Positions 8,913 to 15,720 of a stretch of 22,677 nucleotides of DNA are shown piece by piece (position 1 is the stretch's first letter; each line of letters opens with the position of its first letter). Location: the IMG/VR virus record IMGVR_UViG_3300031974_000445, positions 1 to 22,677 of that record; one strand, written 5' to 3'. The DNA is from a virus. The notes below the pieces were generated by a model. That model was not told the origin of the DNA, did no database searches, and was given only the letters and a program-made list of their open reading frames with translations. The translations under genes were made by a program, and so were the position numbers.

Positions 8913-10488
8913 TCATTTCCTCCCCTTGAGGTTGAGACATCTGCTGCTGCATAGCCATCTGCTGTGCCATAGCCATCATTTGTCTGCGTTCCTCAAGGTC
9001 GCGGATCAGTGTGTCGGGTACACCAAACTTCTTAGCTAGGTATGCCGCAGTATCTTCTGAGTTAATAAGAAGGTTCATAACCTCTGGGCCAAAGCTGCCT
9101 TGCACAAGCTCAAGCCAACGCGCAACGGAGGAAATATCTTGGTTAGCCTGTGCCTGTGCAAGTGGCGATACAGAACGAACCTTAACCTCTCTGCCATTAA
9201 TTGTAGGGAGTTCGATGCGTCCTTGTTTCTTTAGAATATACACTACGCGCTGTAGAACAGGTTGTACCAACTCAGCTTGGAGCCGTCCGAAAGCAGAACC
9301 AATACGGCGTGACAGATCTGCCATCCGCTCTGCAACTTCTGTTGCAGAAGCTGGGGTTCTGTCAGGATTACCAAGCATATCATTGTACAAAGCCCTCTTG
9401 ATGTTGAGCCTCATATCAGACAACACAAGATTTGCTACGTCAAATGATCCGGCTGCACGAATAGGCTCAAGCCCCCTAGAACCCGCAGCCTTTGGTATGA
9501 CCGTTCCCGGAACCAAGTTAATCGTATCAGGGTTTACTACCCCATCATCTTCCATTTGATAGATCCCTGAGATCGCCATCTGTGCGTTCTCAAGGATAAG
9601 TTCAATGGTGAGATTGGTGGTTTTGATCGCTGATAAAGCGTTGATAAGCGGTCCTCGTCCGTATGTTTCGCCGCTGCACTTCGACCAACGAAAACAAATA
9701 AAAGGATTTGACCCCACACCTTGATACTTCTCCTCACGGATTATCTCTTTGGTGTTGCACTCAATAGCATAGAATAGATACGCATCTTCATTCTTTATAG
9801 AGTAATCTTTGCATACAACCTCAAGAATCTTAATACGTTCTTCTGGCTGTCTATCAATCCGCTCTTGTAGCTTCTTGCTAATCTTAGCCTTTGGATACAT
9901 GTTTGGTATGTCAGAGTTTCTAACCTGACGCTCACGAAACACATGATCTATCTTGTCATCAGGCCCAGAGTCCAACACAACATGTGGCAATGGGATGGCT
10001 GAAAACACTACAGGATTTATAGCATCCCCTTCAGCAACAGACAGAACGCCAGTACCAACGGCAAGGTCCATAAAGGATTCGTGTACTTCCTGACCAAAGT
10101 TAGAGTTCTGAATTACCTCAAAAACATAGTCAGTTACCTCATCGAGTTCATTATCCACCGAGTCACGCTCTGTGGTAGGAATCTCTGATCCCGCACGAAA
10201 ATCAGCCCAACGTGCAAAGTTCGGTACCAAGCCTTGCTGCAAGCGCGAGGCAAACTCTTGAACGCCAACCACCGCTGTTTCATCAAAGATCTTATCGTCT
10301 CTGCGCTGTCCAATAGTTTCATAATAGAATGACTCCCTCTGAGGTAGAGCATATTCATAACACTCCTCAAACAAAGGAACAAAGTTTTCTCTAAGAGATT
10401 TGGCTTTATCGTATTTTTTCAAATACATAGCAGCAACTTTATCGTCACCGCCCATAGCCCCCATGTCTGAATCAGTGTATGTAATCAT
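8896..10488 (-). CDS. Portal (head-to-tail connecting protein)
   Basis: A 530-residue protein, the same size as T7 gp8 (536 aa). Family features are ECYEYALPQRESFYYE (residues about 42-57), RLQQGLVPNFARWADFRAGS (about 82-101), YGRGPLINALSAIKTTN (about 276-292), the ATEVAERMADLSRRIGSAFG helix (about 384-403) and a Gln/Met-rich tail (MAMAQQMAMQQQMSQPQ). It forms the dodecameric ring at one capsid vertex through which DNA is packaged and ejected. The start ATG is coupled to the upstream stop by ATGA at 10485-10488. The C-terminal Gln/Met repeat is low-complexity. Confidence 0.92.
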   Translation of the reverse strand: MITYTDSDMGAMGGDDKVAAMYLKKYDKAKSLRENFVPLFEECYEYALPQRESFYYETIGQRRDDKIFDETAVVGVQEFASRLQQGLVPNFARWADFRAGSEIPTTERDSVDNELDEVTDYVFEVIQNSNFGQEVHESFMDLAVGTGVLSVAEGDAINPVVFSAIPLPHVVLDSGPDDKIDHVFRERQVRNSDIPNMYPKAKISKKLQERIDRQPEERIKILEVVCKDYSIKNEDAYLFYAIECNTKEIIREEKYQGVGSNPFICFRWSKCSGETYGRGPLINALSAIKTTNLTIELILENAQMAISGIYQMEDDGVVNPDTINLVPGTVIPKAAGSRGLEPIRAAGSFDVANLVLSDMRLNIKRALYNDMLGNPDRTPASATEVAERMADLSRRIGSAFGRLQAELVQPVLQRVVYILKKQGRIELPTINGREVKVRSVSPLAQAQANQDISSVARWLELVQGSFGPEVMNLLINSEDTAAYLAKKFGVPDTLIRDLEERRQMMAMAQQMAMQQQMSQPQGEEMIEPQQ

Positions 10489-10700
10489 TTACTATACTCG
10501 TTGTAGTAACCCATGCCACCACCAGAGCTAGAAATCAAAGATCTTCGACCACGACCACGCCGCATCTCAGATACAGTCTGCTCAAGTGCCTCTTGCTTTG
10601 CAGTCTTTTTTTCTTCCAAAGCCTTTGCCTTCTGAGCTTCTTGCTCAGCTTTGATGCTTGGATCAATAGAAGGTGCGCGTGAACCGCCGCCTATACACAT
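10485..10700 (-). CDS. Small conserved protein between terminase and portal
   Basis: A 71-residue protein with a Gly/Cys N-terminus (MCIGGGSRAPS), a Lys/Glu/Gln-rich helix (about 18-50) and a Gly/Arg/Ser-rich end (MRRGRGRRSLISSSGGG). Proteins of this kind (MC-hydrophobic-GG, then charged helix) are frequent just upstream of podovirus portal genes but their function is unknown. It has the best ribosome-binding site of the late block, AAGGAGGT, 5 nt before the ATG, and passes ribosomes to the portal through ATGA. Confidence 0.7.
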   Translation of the reverse strand: MCIGGGSRAPSIDPSIKAEQEAQKAKALEEKKTAKQEALEQTVSEMRRGRGRRSLISSSGGGMGYYNEYSK

Positions 10701-10762
10701 GTTAACCTCCTTGGCTAAAGGTTATTCCTAAACATAGTTTGCTGCATAGCGCAACGCACAAA

Positions 10763-12301
10763 TCAAAGTCTTGCCCATAATCCTTGACGCTTTGGCTGTT
10801 TTTGCTTTCTAGCAAACACATCAAACTCAGCTTTCGCATTAAAGGCTCTAAGAGGCTTCTGCCCCGATATTAACTGTCTGCCCTCACCAGCACCTAACAT
10901 TAGATACTGCAAAGCGTCATGTATGTGAGAGTACATATTCTTATCCGGCTTGTCATCAAACCTCTCACCAGACACTTGTAACCTTTTGTAACTATAGCCG
11001 CCTTCAAATCCTTTTATAAGCGTAGGGCAACGGCGATCAATCATAAACGCTGGTTTGCCCTCGACCATCTTGTTTAGGTTAGACGATACAGCTTCTAAGC
11101 GTAGATCTACCGAGTTGCTATGAGTTGGTTGTGCGCGGAGTCCAGCACCTCTGAGTATCTGGAACGGTGTGCTTTCATCAGTCTGTGCGCGGAAGTCACC
11201 AGCTGGATCACCAAAGATATGTACATCAAGGCCATCAAACCTAGTAGCAATCTCTTGGCGCAGCATCTCAGCAAAACGAACAATGCCCATATCAATAGCA
11301 ACAATCTCTGACTGTATTAGCCATCTGCCCCTAACCTTCTGACCAAACACAGCAGCAGGAGTCAAACCAAAGTCGATACCAATGTACAGTGGAACACCAG
11401 CAGCAATTGGTATTTCTTCTTTGGCTATGTGAGTGTCGGCTACAAACATAGGATAGACAGGCTTTCCTTCTTGGATTGTACCAAGCCTATTCATTACATA
11501 GACATCAATCCAGCTTTTTGTCTTACCGCGAACAAGATTGGTGTAATAGCTTTTAAGCATGTTCTTTGAGTTTTCAGCAGCAGGATTTATCTCGTAATCA
11601 AACACACCACCCTGTTCATCGGTCTTTTCTAACATACCCGCTGGCTGCACATAGAAGTTCCAGTTGTCAGGCTTGACCAACATACGCGCTTGCTCTTGAG
11701 GGATGTGGTCAGGGATTGGCACCTCGCCAGACATGATAGGCCACCAGTGATCTTCTTCTGGGGCGTTAGTGTCAGCGATTACCCCTGACCAACTAGGACC
11801 ACCTTCACGCATGGAAGGGAAGCGACCAACACGCATAGTACACGCATCAATAATAGATTTTGGAACCTCCCTAGCCTCATTGATCCAGATGCCAGTAAGC
11901 TCTAGCGACAACAGCTTCTTTACATCTTCTGGGCGATCAAGGGCTAGGAAGATAACTTCAAGCTCTAAGTCAGCTTGTTTAATGTTATGCGTATAAGGTA
12001 CAGACCACATAAACTTGCCCCACTGATCTTCGGGAAACCAGTCAAGCCAAGTCTTTATCGTTGTTGTTCTAAGCTGTGGGTTTGTATTACGAATGATAGC
12101 CCAACGGCTGCGCCTAATACCATGTTTGTTTGGCTTCTGCTGCAATGCTCTACGGAACACTTCAACACAACAACCAACAGATTTACCAGAGCCTACAGGA
12201 CCACGGATGCCACGAAAGAATGTGTCATCTTTCATAAACGCTTTTAATGTATCGCCATCAGGCTTGTACTTAAAGTTGGTCAACCTTGTGGTCCCTACCA
12301 A
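10763..12301 (-). CDS. terL: Terminase large subunit (TerL)
   Basis: The 512-residue packaging motor with ATPase and nuclease parts. Walker A GPVGSGKS is at residues 34-41; the Walker B region is GIWINEARE at 137-145 with catalytic Glu142, the acidic residue before it replaced by Asn. Nuclease residues are Asp310 in IGIDFG, Asp365/Asp369 in FGDPAGD and Asp462 in HDALQYL. The frame has no ATG before residue 23 (KAFMKDD), which would cut into the conserved 'ykp...tl..f' lead to Walker A. A TTG at 12301 or 12283 is therefore the likely start, inside the end of the preceding gene (stop at 12270). It works with the small subunit at 14928-15299. Confidence 0.93.
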   Translation of the reverse strand: MVGTTRLTNFKYKPDGDTLKAFMKDDTFFRGIRGPVGSGKSVGCCVEVFRRALQQKPNKHGIRRSRWAIIRNTNPQLRTTTIKTWLDWFPEDQWGKFMWSVPYTHNIKQADLELEVIFLALDRPEDVKKLLSLELTGIWINEAREVPKSIIDACTMRVGRFPSMREGGPSWSGVIADTNAPEEDHWWPIMSGEVPIPDHIPQEQARMLVKPDNWNFYVQPAGMLEKTDEQGGVFDYEINPAAENSKNMLKSYYTNLVRGKTKSWIDVYVMNRLGTIQEGKPVYPMFVADTHIAKEEIPIAAGVPLYIGIDFGLTPAAVFGQKVRGRWLIQSEIVAIDMGIVRFAEMLRQEIATRFDGLDVHIFGDPAGDFRAQTDESTPFQILRGAGLRAQPTHSNSVDLRLEAVSSNLNKMVEGKPAFMIDRRCPTLIKGFEGGYSYKRLQVSGERFDDKPDKNMYSHIHDALQYLMLGAGEGRQLISGQKPLRAFNAKAEFDVFARKQKQPKRQGLWARL

Positions 12302-12464
12302 ACTTAATCATGCGTTCAACTATCTCCGGCCCTATGGAGGCGATGACTTTATCAGCCTCATGGTCGGTACAAAACTCTTCTGGGTGGTGACAAAGGTGTA
12401 CCTTTTTAACCACACGCCTCAGAACCTCACGTTCTTCTGGCTTCAAAGTGTGTAAGAAACTCAT
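12270..12464 (-). CDS. Small protein coupled to terminase
   Basis: A 64-residue mostly helical protein (MSFLHTLKPEEREVLRRVVK, then HLCHHPEEFCTDHEADKVIA). It has three His and two Cys near residues 24-34, but the spacing is not a clear zinc site. I do not recognise a family. It begins in an ATGA overlap with the upstream gene and ends inside the terminase start region, so it may serve partly to deliver ribosomes to the non-ATG start of TerL. Confidence 0.65.
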   Translation of the reverse strand: MSFLHTLKPEEREVLRRVVKKVHLCHHPEEFCTDHEADKVIASIGPEIVERMIKFGRDHKVDQL

Positions 12465-12712
12465 CTATGACTTGCTGCCTTTTTAGCAACATCCTTTGGT
12501 TGCTTGGCGAATTGCTTACCTTTTCGTATCGCTGCCCGCTTCGCTCTGGTAGTGCGGCGATACTCTTCGTCACTCAGGGCAGCTATGGCAGACGCAGGGA
12601 GGTAACGCTCACCAGTAGCTTCTTTGCCCTGAGTGGATGGCTTACCCGACTTAGTTCCCCACTTTTGTCGCGTCCAAGCTCTAAGCGACTTTTGTGAATC
12701 CGCGAGTGCCAT
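12461..12712 (-). CDS. Basic small protein, DUF5872-like
   Basis: An 83-residue very basic protein. The pattern SLRAWTRQKWGTKSGKPST (residues 9-27), GERYLPASAIAALSDEEY (about 34-51) and a Lys/Arg-rich tail with GKQFAKQPKDVAKKA is typical of a family of unknown function widespread in environmental phages (I recall it as DUF5872; unverified). The function is unknown; DNA or RNA binding is plausible from charge. It is followed by an ATGA coupling. Confidence 0.65.
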   Translation of the reverse strand: MALADSQKSLRAWTRQKWGTKSGKPSTQGKEATGERYLPASAIAALSDEEYRRTTRAKRAAIRKGKQFAKQPKDVAKKAASHR

Positions 12713-12739
12713 TAGTTTGTATACCCGCCGCCAGCCTTC

Positions 12740-13006
12740 TTATACAGAAGAGCTAGCCTTTGTGCTTTTCTTGCTGACCACTGACCCGCTGCGCCGCCCT
12801 TTGCCTCGCGCTTTACTTTGTTGAACAGGCTCTTTCTTAGCTTGGGCTTCGTGTAGTTCCCCGCTTCGTTGACCGCCATCTTTGACCTCCATAGGTATTA
12901 CTCGGCGTGAGTCAGGCATATAGGTTGCGCCTGACAGAGTGCGTCCGTCAGGCATTTGAATCGTTGGACCCTCGTAAGGAGTGCCGTCAGTAAACTGCCA
13001 CTTCAT
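12740..13006 (-). CDS. Hypothetical protein, MPDGRT motif, basic tail
   Basis: An 88-residue protein. Residues 1-42 look like a small beta domain (MKWQFTDGTPYEGPTIQMPD, then GRTLSGATYMPDSRRVIP). Residues 43-88 are a low-complexity Lys/Ser/Gln/Arg tail (KARGKGRRSGSVVSKKSTKA). Similar 'y.G.....mpDG....g..h' proteins occur in environmental phages without known function. The start is in an ATGA overlap with the 50-aa gene upstream. Confidence 0.6.
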   Translation of the reverse strand: MKWQFTDGTPYEGPTIQMPDGRTLSGATYMPDSRRVIPMEVKDGGQRSGELHEAQAKKEPVQQSKARGKGRRSGSVVSKKSTKASSSV

Positions 13007-13155
13007 GCTTGCTTCATCTTTGAATCAATAATCTTTTTCTGCATTGCCTTTGGCAGTGTCTTTTGTTTTGCGGTTAGCAAAGACTTAGCGGCCTTCTTGG
13101 CTTTCTTCTTACCCGCTGGTGTGTAGGCGTACTTCTTTCCCATTACATTTGGCAT
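13003..13155 (-). CDS. 50-aa lysine-rich protein
   Basis: A short gene that exactly fills the space between its neighbours. The ATG at 13155 overlaps the previous stop (TAATG) and the TGA at 13003-13005 overlaps the next ATG (ATGA). The product begins MPNVMGKKYAYTPAGKKKAK and is about one-third Lys, with no acidic residue before residue 44. 'MP.v.gK.y.Yt..G...A' openings are seen in other small phage proteins of unknown function. The tight coupling on both sides is the main evidence that it is real. Nucleic-acid binding is inference from charge. Confidence 0.7.
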   Translation of the reverse strand: MPNVMGKKYAYTPAGKKKAKKAAKSLLTAKQKTLPKAMQKKIIDSKMKQA

Positions 13156-13346
13156 TATTCTGCTCCCTGATTATTAATGGTCTTGCCAGTAAGAAGTTTA
13201 AAAATTGTTGAGTAAGGCAAGCCTTGAAGATCCTCGCCCTTTTCAGCTTTCTTGCGAATTTCAGACAATGCGCCAGCCTTCAGCTTATCTTGAATACTAT
13301 TGCTATTATTGCTGTTACTAGCTTTAATTAATGATTTTTTCTTCAT
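13155..13346 (-). CDS. Hypothetical small protein
   Basis: A 63-residue protein with a Lys/Ser/Asn-rich start (MKKKSLIKASNSNNSNS) and a helical middle (DKLKAGALSEIRKKAEKGED). The Ser-Asn repeat is encoded by a short imperfect run of AAT/AGC codons. I do not recognise a family. It is coupled at both ends by TAATG. Confidence 0.6.
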   Translation of the reverse strand: MKKKSLIKASNSNNSNSIQDKLKAGALSEIRKKAEKGEDLQGLPYSTIFKLLTGKTINNQGAE

Positions 13347-13654
13347 TACGCTTTTCCTTTCTTAGCCTTGTTTCTACGAGATATAGCAGCACCAATACGT
13401 CTTGCTTCGGCTTTGCTGCTAGCACCCCAAGCTCTAAGGCTTAGAAGTAGACGAGTTGGTTTCCCCTTTTCGTCCTTCTCCGGCCCTTTCATATTCCCCA
13501 TCCGTTGAAGAAACGATGCCCTGCGTGGGTTGTCCCCCGACCTTACTGGAGCCTTGAGTGTGCCGCCTTTGTAAGAGGCGCGACCTCTGGCGTTGAGACC
13601 ACCTTTGGGGTTCTGACCTTCTTTTCTTGTCCATGCTGGTGTCTTTGGTGCCAT
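13346..13654 (-). CDS. Basic protein, DUF6321-like
   Basis: A 102-residue basic protein with a strongly conserved-looking core: AWTRKEGQNPKGGLNARGRA (residues 7-26), SGDNPRRASFLQRMGNMKGP (about 39-58), KGKPTRLLLSLRAWGASSKA (about 63-82) and a Lys/Arg tail. This matches a small domain of unknown function common in environmental phages (I recall DUF6321; unverified). The sequence looks like a nucleic-acid or structural scaffold protein, but no function is established. It starts in TAATG with the gene upstream. Confidence 0.68.
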   Translation of the reverse strand: MAPKTPAWTRKEGQNPKGGLNARGRASYKGGTLKAPVRSGDNPRRASFLQRMGNMKGPEKDEKGKPTRLLLSLRAWGASSKAEARRIGAAISRRNKAKKGKA

Positions 13655-14490
13655 TACTTTTTACCAAGGCTTCTAAGATTGACTAACGAGGATCTTGTGC
13701 CAATAGCACCTTTACGCCCACTGCCTCTACGCCGCTTGGTTGTCAACGTACCCATATCGGCATCAACCACAACCTCTGGCTTATCCTCAATCTTAGGACG
13801 AGGGGCTGGATCAGGACTGTCATCTTTCTGTGGCTTGTCACGCACAGTTTCCAATACTGGACCCCCAGCCAATAAGTCAGGGCTGTAGTCGCCTCTGCCT
13901 GTGTATCGACCACCCTTTACATAACCTTGAATGTCACCAAACTTAGTCGCAGCACCTGTACCTTTGTCAGTAACTAACTTAGTGCCATAAGTAACTTTGC
14001 CATCCTTCATAGTAGGGGCATCAGAAGCAATGGTACTCATAATGTTAGAAGCGGCTTTCTTGCCAGCAATATTAGCAATATTTAAAGCAGCACTGCCAAC
14101 ACTAGGAATCATTACATCACCTGCTGGTAACTGACCAACCCTAGACCTAGTGGCTAGCTGTCCCATGTTGCTAACATTAAGACCGGGCCTACCAGCAACA
14201 TTAGCGGCAACTTGATCTGCGCTAAGATCCCCAACAGCACCAAAGGTGGCCTTAACATCTAATGGGCTTGGACCTCTGAACTTAGCCTTGGCAACACCAG
14301 CAGAAAAGCCAGCAGGAGTCTGGACCCTGCCAGTCCGCGCTTCTTTAGCTGGGTTAACTGGTGGCCTTGGTTTAGCCTTAAAGGGCGTAGTGTTCTTTGG
14401 CTTAGCCTTAGAAGTTACCCTCTTCTTAGGCTTGCGAGTGCGACCTCTTTCTCTGCCGCCATCTCCACCGCCGCCGCCACCTGATCCCAT
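13654..14490 (-). CDS. Low-complexity Gly/Lys/Ala/Pro-rich protein
   Basis: A 278-residue protein of no family I recognise. Residues 1-12 are a glycine run (MGSGGGGGGDGG), 13-60 are Lys/Arg/Pro-rich, 60-215 are Ala/Gly/Val-rich with 'AGDVMIPSVGSAALNIANIA', and the C-terminus is again basic (RRRGSGRKGAIGTRSS). There is no signal peptide or membrane segment. The Shine-Dalgarno sequence AGGAG lies 7 nt before the ATG. A virion-associated or DNA-binding role is possible but unproven. The end is coupled to the next gene by TAATG. Confidence 0.65.
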   Translation of the reverse strand: MGSGGGGGGDGGRERGRTRKPKKRVTSKAKPKNTTPFKAKPRPPVNPAKEARTGRVQTPAGFSAGVAKAKFRGPSPLDVKATFGAVGDLSADQVAANVAGRPGLNVSNMGQLATRSRVGQLPAGDVMIPSVGSAALNIANIAGKKAASNIMSTIASDAPTMKDGKVTYGTKLVTDKGTGAATKFGDIQGYVKGGRYTGRGDYSPDLLAGGPVLETVRDKPQKDDSPDPAPRPKIEDKPEVVVDADMGTLTTKRRRGSGRKGAIGTRSSLVNLRSLGKK

Positions 14491-14499
14491 AATTCTCTC

Positions 14500-14874
14500 C
14501 TATATCTTAATCCAGCCCAGCTTATGAGCCTCAGTCCTCAACCAGTAAGCCTCTCTATGACCAATGCCAACAAACATCCTGCGAAGCTCCTTGACCATAG
14601 ACAGAACCTTTCCGTCCAAACAAATAAAATCAACTATCCAAAGTTCGTCACCACCGCCATCAAACCACTCAGGCTCAAACCTTTTGGTAGTTAAATATTT
14701 TTTTACCGCATCATCGTCAGGGAAACCCCAACTAACAAAGCCATCATCTAAAACCAAACACTGACCTAAACTAATCGGTAACGCAACGTACAATTCGTAC
14801 TCCTTCTCACCCCACCAACTGTGATACGGACTGCGCTCTATCAAATCCTTTAACGAGCTTTTTTCGCTAATCAT
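14500..14874 (-). CDS. HlyC-like acyltransferase-fold phage protein
   Basis: A 124-residue protein from the ATG at 14874 (a TTG 30 nt upstream is possible). It has the layout of the RTX-toxin-activating acyltransferase (HlyC) group, which is GNAT-related: an N-terminal Ser-x-x-His (SPYHSWW, His18), a strand 'LPISLGQCLVLDDGFVSWGF' (about 32-51), and DELWIVDFICLDGK with Asp82 at the place of the HlyC catalytic Asp, then 'LRRMF'. In HlyC a His/Asp pair supports transfer of an acyl chain from acyl carrier protein to lysine. Phage homologues are common and uncharacterised. No RTX toxin gene is near, so the substrate is unknown. It lies between the small terminase and the basic proteins. Confidence 0.6.
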   Translation of the reverse strand: MISEKSSLKDLIERSPYHSWWGEKEYELYVALPISLGQCLVLDDGFVSWGFPDDDAVKKYLTTKRFEPEWFDGGGDELWIVDFICLDGKVLSMVKELRRMFVGIGHREAYWLRTEAHKLGWIKI

Positions 14875-14927
14875 GTGAGTGATGGACCCCGTGACTACTG
14901 GCAAAGCCAGTTTTTCAACCCCTACCC

Positions 14928-15299
14928 CTATGACAGATCTATGCTCACCTTAATTTCCCCAGCGTGTAAGTGCATAGACCGCTCTACAGGTTTGAAGCCA
15001 GCACGATCCAGTATATCCTTTGACGCTTCTAGCTGGACGTACTCAGACTTGGCACCTTTGGCTAGGTTCAGCAGCTTGCTTGCAGCCACGGTAGCATTAA
15101 GACCGAGCGTCTCAGTCACTCTTTGCATCATGTACTGCTGCACATGAGGCTGACGCAAAGCCTTACTGGCACTGACTCTACCAGATTCGCCTTCTGCGTA
15201 ACCGGCTTTGCCAGCAGCCTCACGCACGGTACATCCATCGGCTACAAGCGTATCCACCAAAGCAGTCTGTTTCTCGGTCAACTTAGATACATCAGTCAT
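14928..15299 (-). CDS. terS: Terminase small subunit (TerS)
   Basis: A 123-residue protein starting at the ATG at 15299, chosen because GAGGTT lies 6 nt upstream. A longer frame to 15347 would pass through the G tracts. It has an N-terminal helix-turn-helix (LTEKQTALVDTLVADGCTVR, then EAAGKAGYAEGESGRVSASK, residues 7-50) typical of phage small terminases that recognise the packaging site, a central oligomerisation helix (VTETLGLNATVAASKLLNLA) and an acidic C-terminus. It is the first gene of the leftward late block, directly behind the promoter at 15339-15367, and is separated from TerL by eight genes. Confidence 0.82.
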   Translation of the reverse strand: MTDVSKLTEKQTALVDTLVADGCTVREAAGKAGYAEGESGRVSASKALRQPHVQQYMMQRVTETLGLNATVAASKLLNLAKGAKSEYVQLEASKDILDRAGFKPVERSMHLHAGEIKVSIDLS

Positions 15300-15314
15300 A
15301 CTCAACCTCACTTG

Positions 15315-15337
15315 CCCCCCCCTTGTGTTCCCCCCCC
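15315..15337 (-). other. Two G8 tracts in the small-terminase leader
   Basis: The minus strand carries GGGGGGGG at 15337-15330, seven nt (AACACAA), then GGGGGGGG at 15322-15315, ending 16 nt before the terS ATG. Each G8 run can supply two G-triplets, so an intramolecular G-quadruplex in the mRNA leader is possible. The predicted start of transcription falls in the upstream tract. Runs like this are also prone to slippage and to sequencing error. Confidence 0.6.
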
Positions 15338-15338
15338 A

Positions 15339-15367
15339 TTTACACACTCACTCTGACAGCTTGTCAA
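15339..15367 (-). promoter_or_regulatory. Sigma70-like late promoter for the leftward block
   Basis: On the minus strand TTGACA (15367-15362, perfect -35) is followed after exactly 17 nt by TGTAAA (15344-15339, 4 of 6 to TATAAT). The start site would be near 15332, about 33 nt before the terS ATG. One arm of the CACTCACTCTG inverted repeat fills the promoter spacer, suggesting an operator. Confidence 0.65.
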
Positions 15368-15405
15368 CGCACAAAACAGTACAACTCAACTAAACAGAGT
15401 GAGTG
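15345..15405. repeat. 11-bp inverted repeat across the late promoter
   Basis: CACTCACTCTG (15345-15355) and its exact complement CAGAGTGAGTG (15395-15405) are separated by 39 bp. The left arm lies between the -35 and -10 of the late promoter. The 9-mer GAGTGAGTG recurs at 22595-22603 in the terminator at the other end of the early block. A regulator binding both arms with looping is one reading; a transcript hairpin is another. Confidence 0.55.
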
Positions 15406-15448
15406 AGTGAATAGCCTTGCTGCCTTTGCCGAATCCACATTTGCTAGC

Positions 15449-15720
15449 TTACCCAGTTCTCCTAGGCATCTGTCGTGGCCCTACCCTCGCCTAACTGCCC
15501 TATCCGAGCCACAGTCGCCCATCCAAGTAAAGGAGCAGGCCGCACCCTGCAGACGAGGTGCATAGCTGGTTCCCTTCCTTCTTCCGTGGCTGTCCTTTAC
15601 TTGGACGCTTCAGCCGCCCTGCAGGGCGTCCTCGCGGCAAGCTGTTCGTCAGTGGCTTCGGGGGCAGCATAAGGCGAGGGCAGTTCCTCGCCAGTTACCA
15701 AGGAGAACTAAAATGGGTAA
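15449..15720 (+). ncRNA. Structured leader RNA that masks a ribosome-binding site
   Basis: A GC-rich, gene-free stretch with nested complementary arms. Outer: TTACCC+AGTTCTCCT (15449-15463) with AGGAGAACT (15701-15709) and GGGTAA (15715-15720), which covers the Shine-Dalgarno sequence and start of the next gene. Next: CCCTCGCCT (15484-15492) with AGGCGAGGG (15672-15680). Next: CCGAGCCAC (15504-15512) with GTGGC-T-TCGG (15652-15661). Inside are two arms: TCCAAGTAAAGGA (15522-15534) with TCCTTTACTTGGA (15593-15605), extended by CAG/CTG and CC/GG and capped by GCACC/GGTGC; and GCTT-CA-GCCGC (15607-15617) with GCGGCAAGC (15634-15642). A local hairpin GGCGAGG/CCTCGCC (15673-15692) competes with the second helix. 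I recognise no known RNA family. I see no clear plus-strand promoter ahead of it. Confidence 0.6.

Noticed and set aside
9011-9559. 182-aa plus-strand frame opposite the portal gene
   Set aside because: Shadow of a strongly supported portal gene; Ser/Arg-rich composition and no ribosome-binding site.
13505-13888. 127-aa plus-strand frame opposite the basic-protein genes
   Set aside because: Antisense shadow of two coupled genes with conserved-looking products; Leu/Pro/Arg-rich with no start signals.
15361-15389. Plus-strand promoter with TTGTCA as -35
   Set aside because: No acceptable -10 at 16-18 nt spacing; the same bases form the better minus-strand promoter.
15475-15672. 65-aa plus-strand frame in the divergence zone
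   Set aside because: No ribosome-binding site, odd Ala/Ser/Pro composition, and it coincides with the nested RNA arms, which explain the base pattern better.
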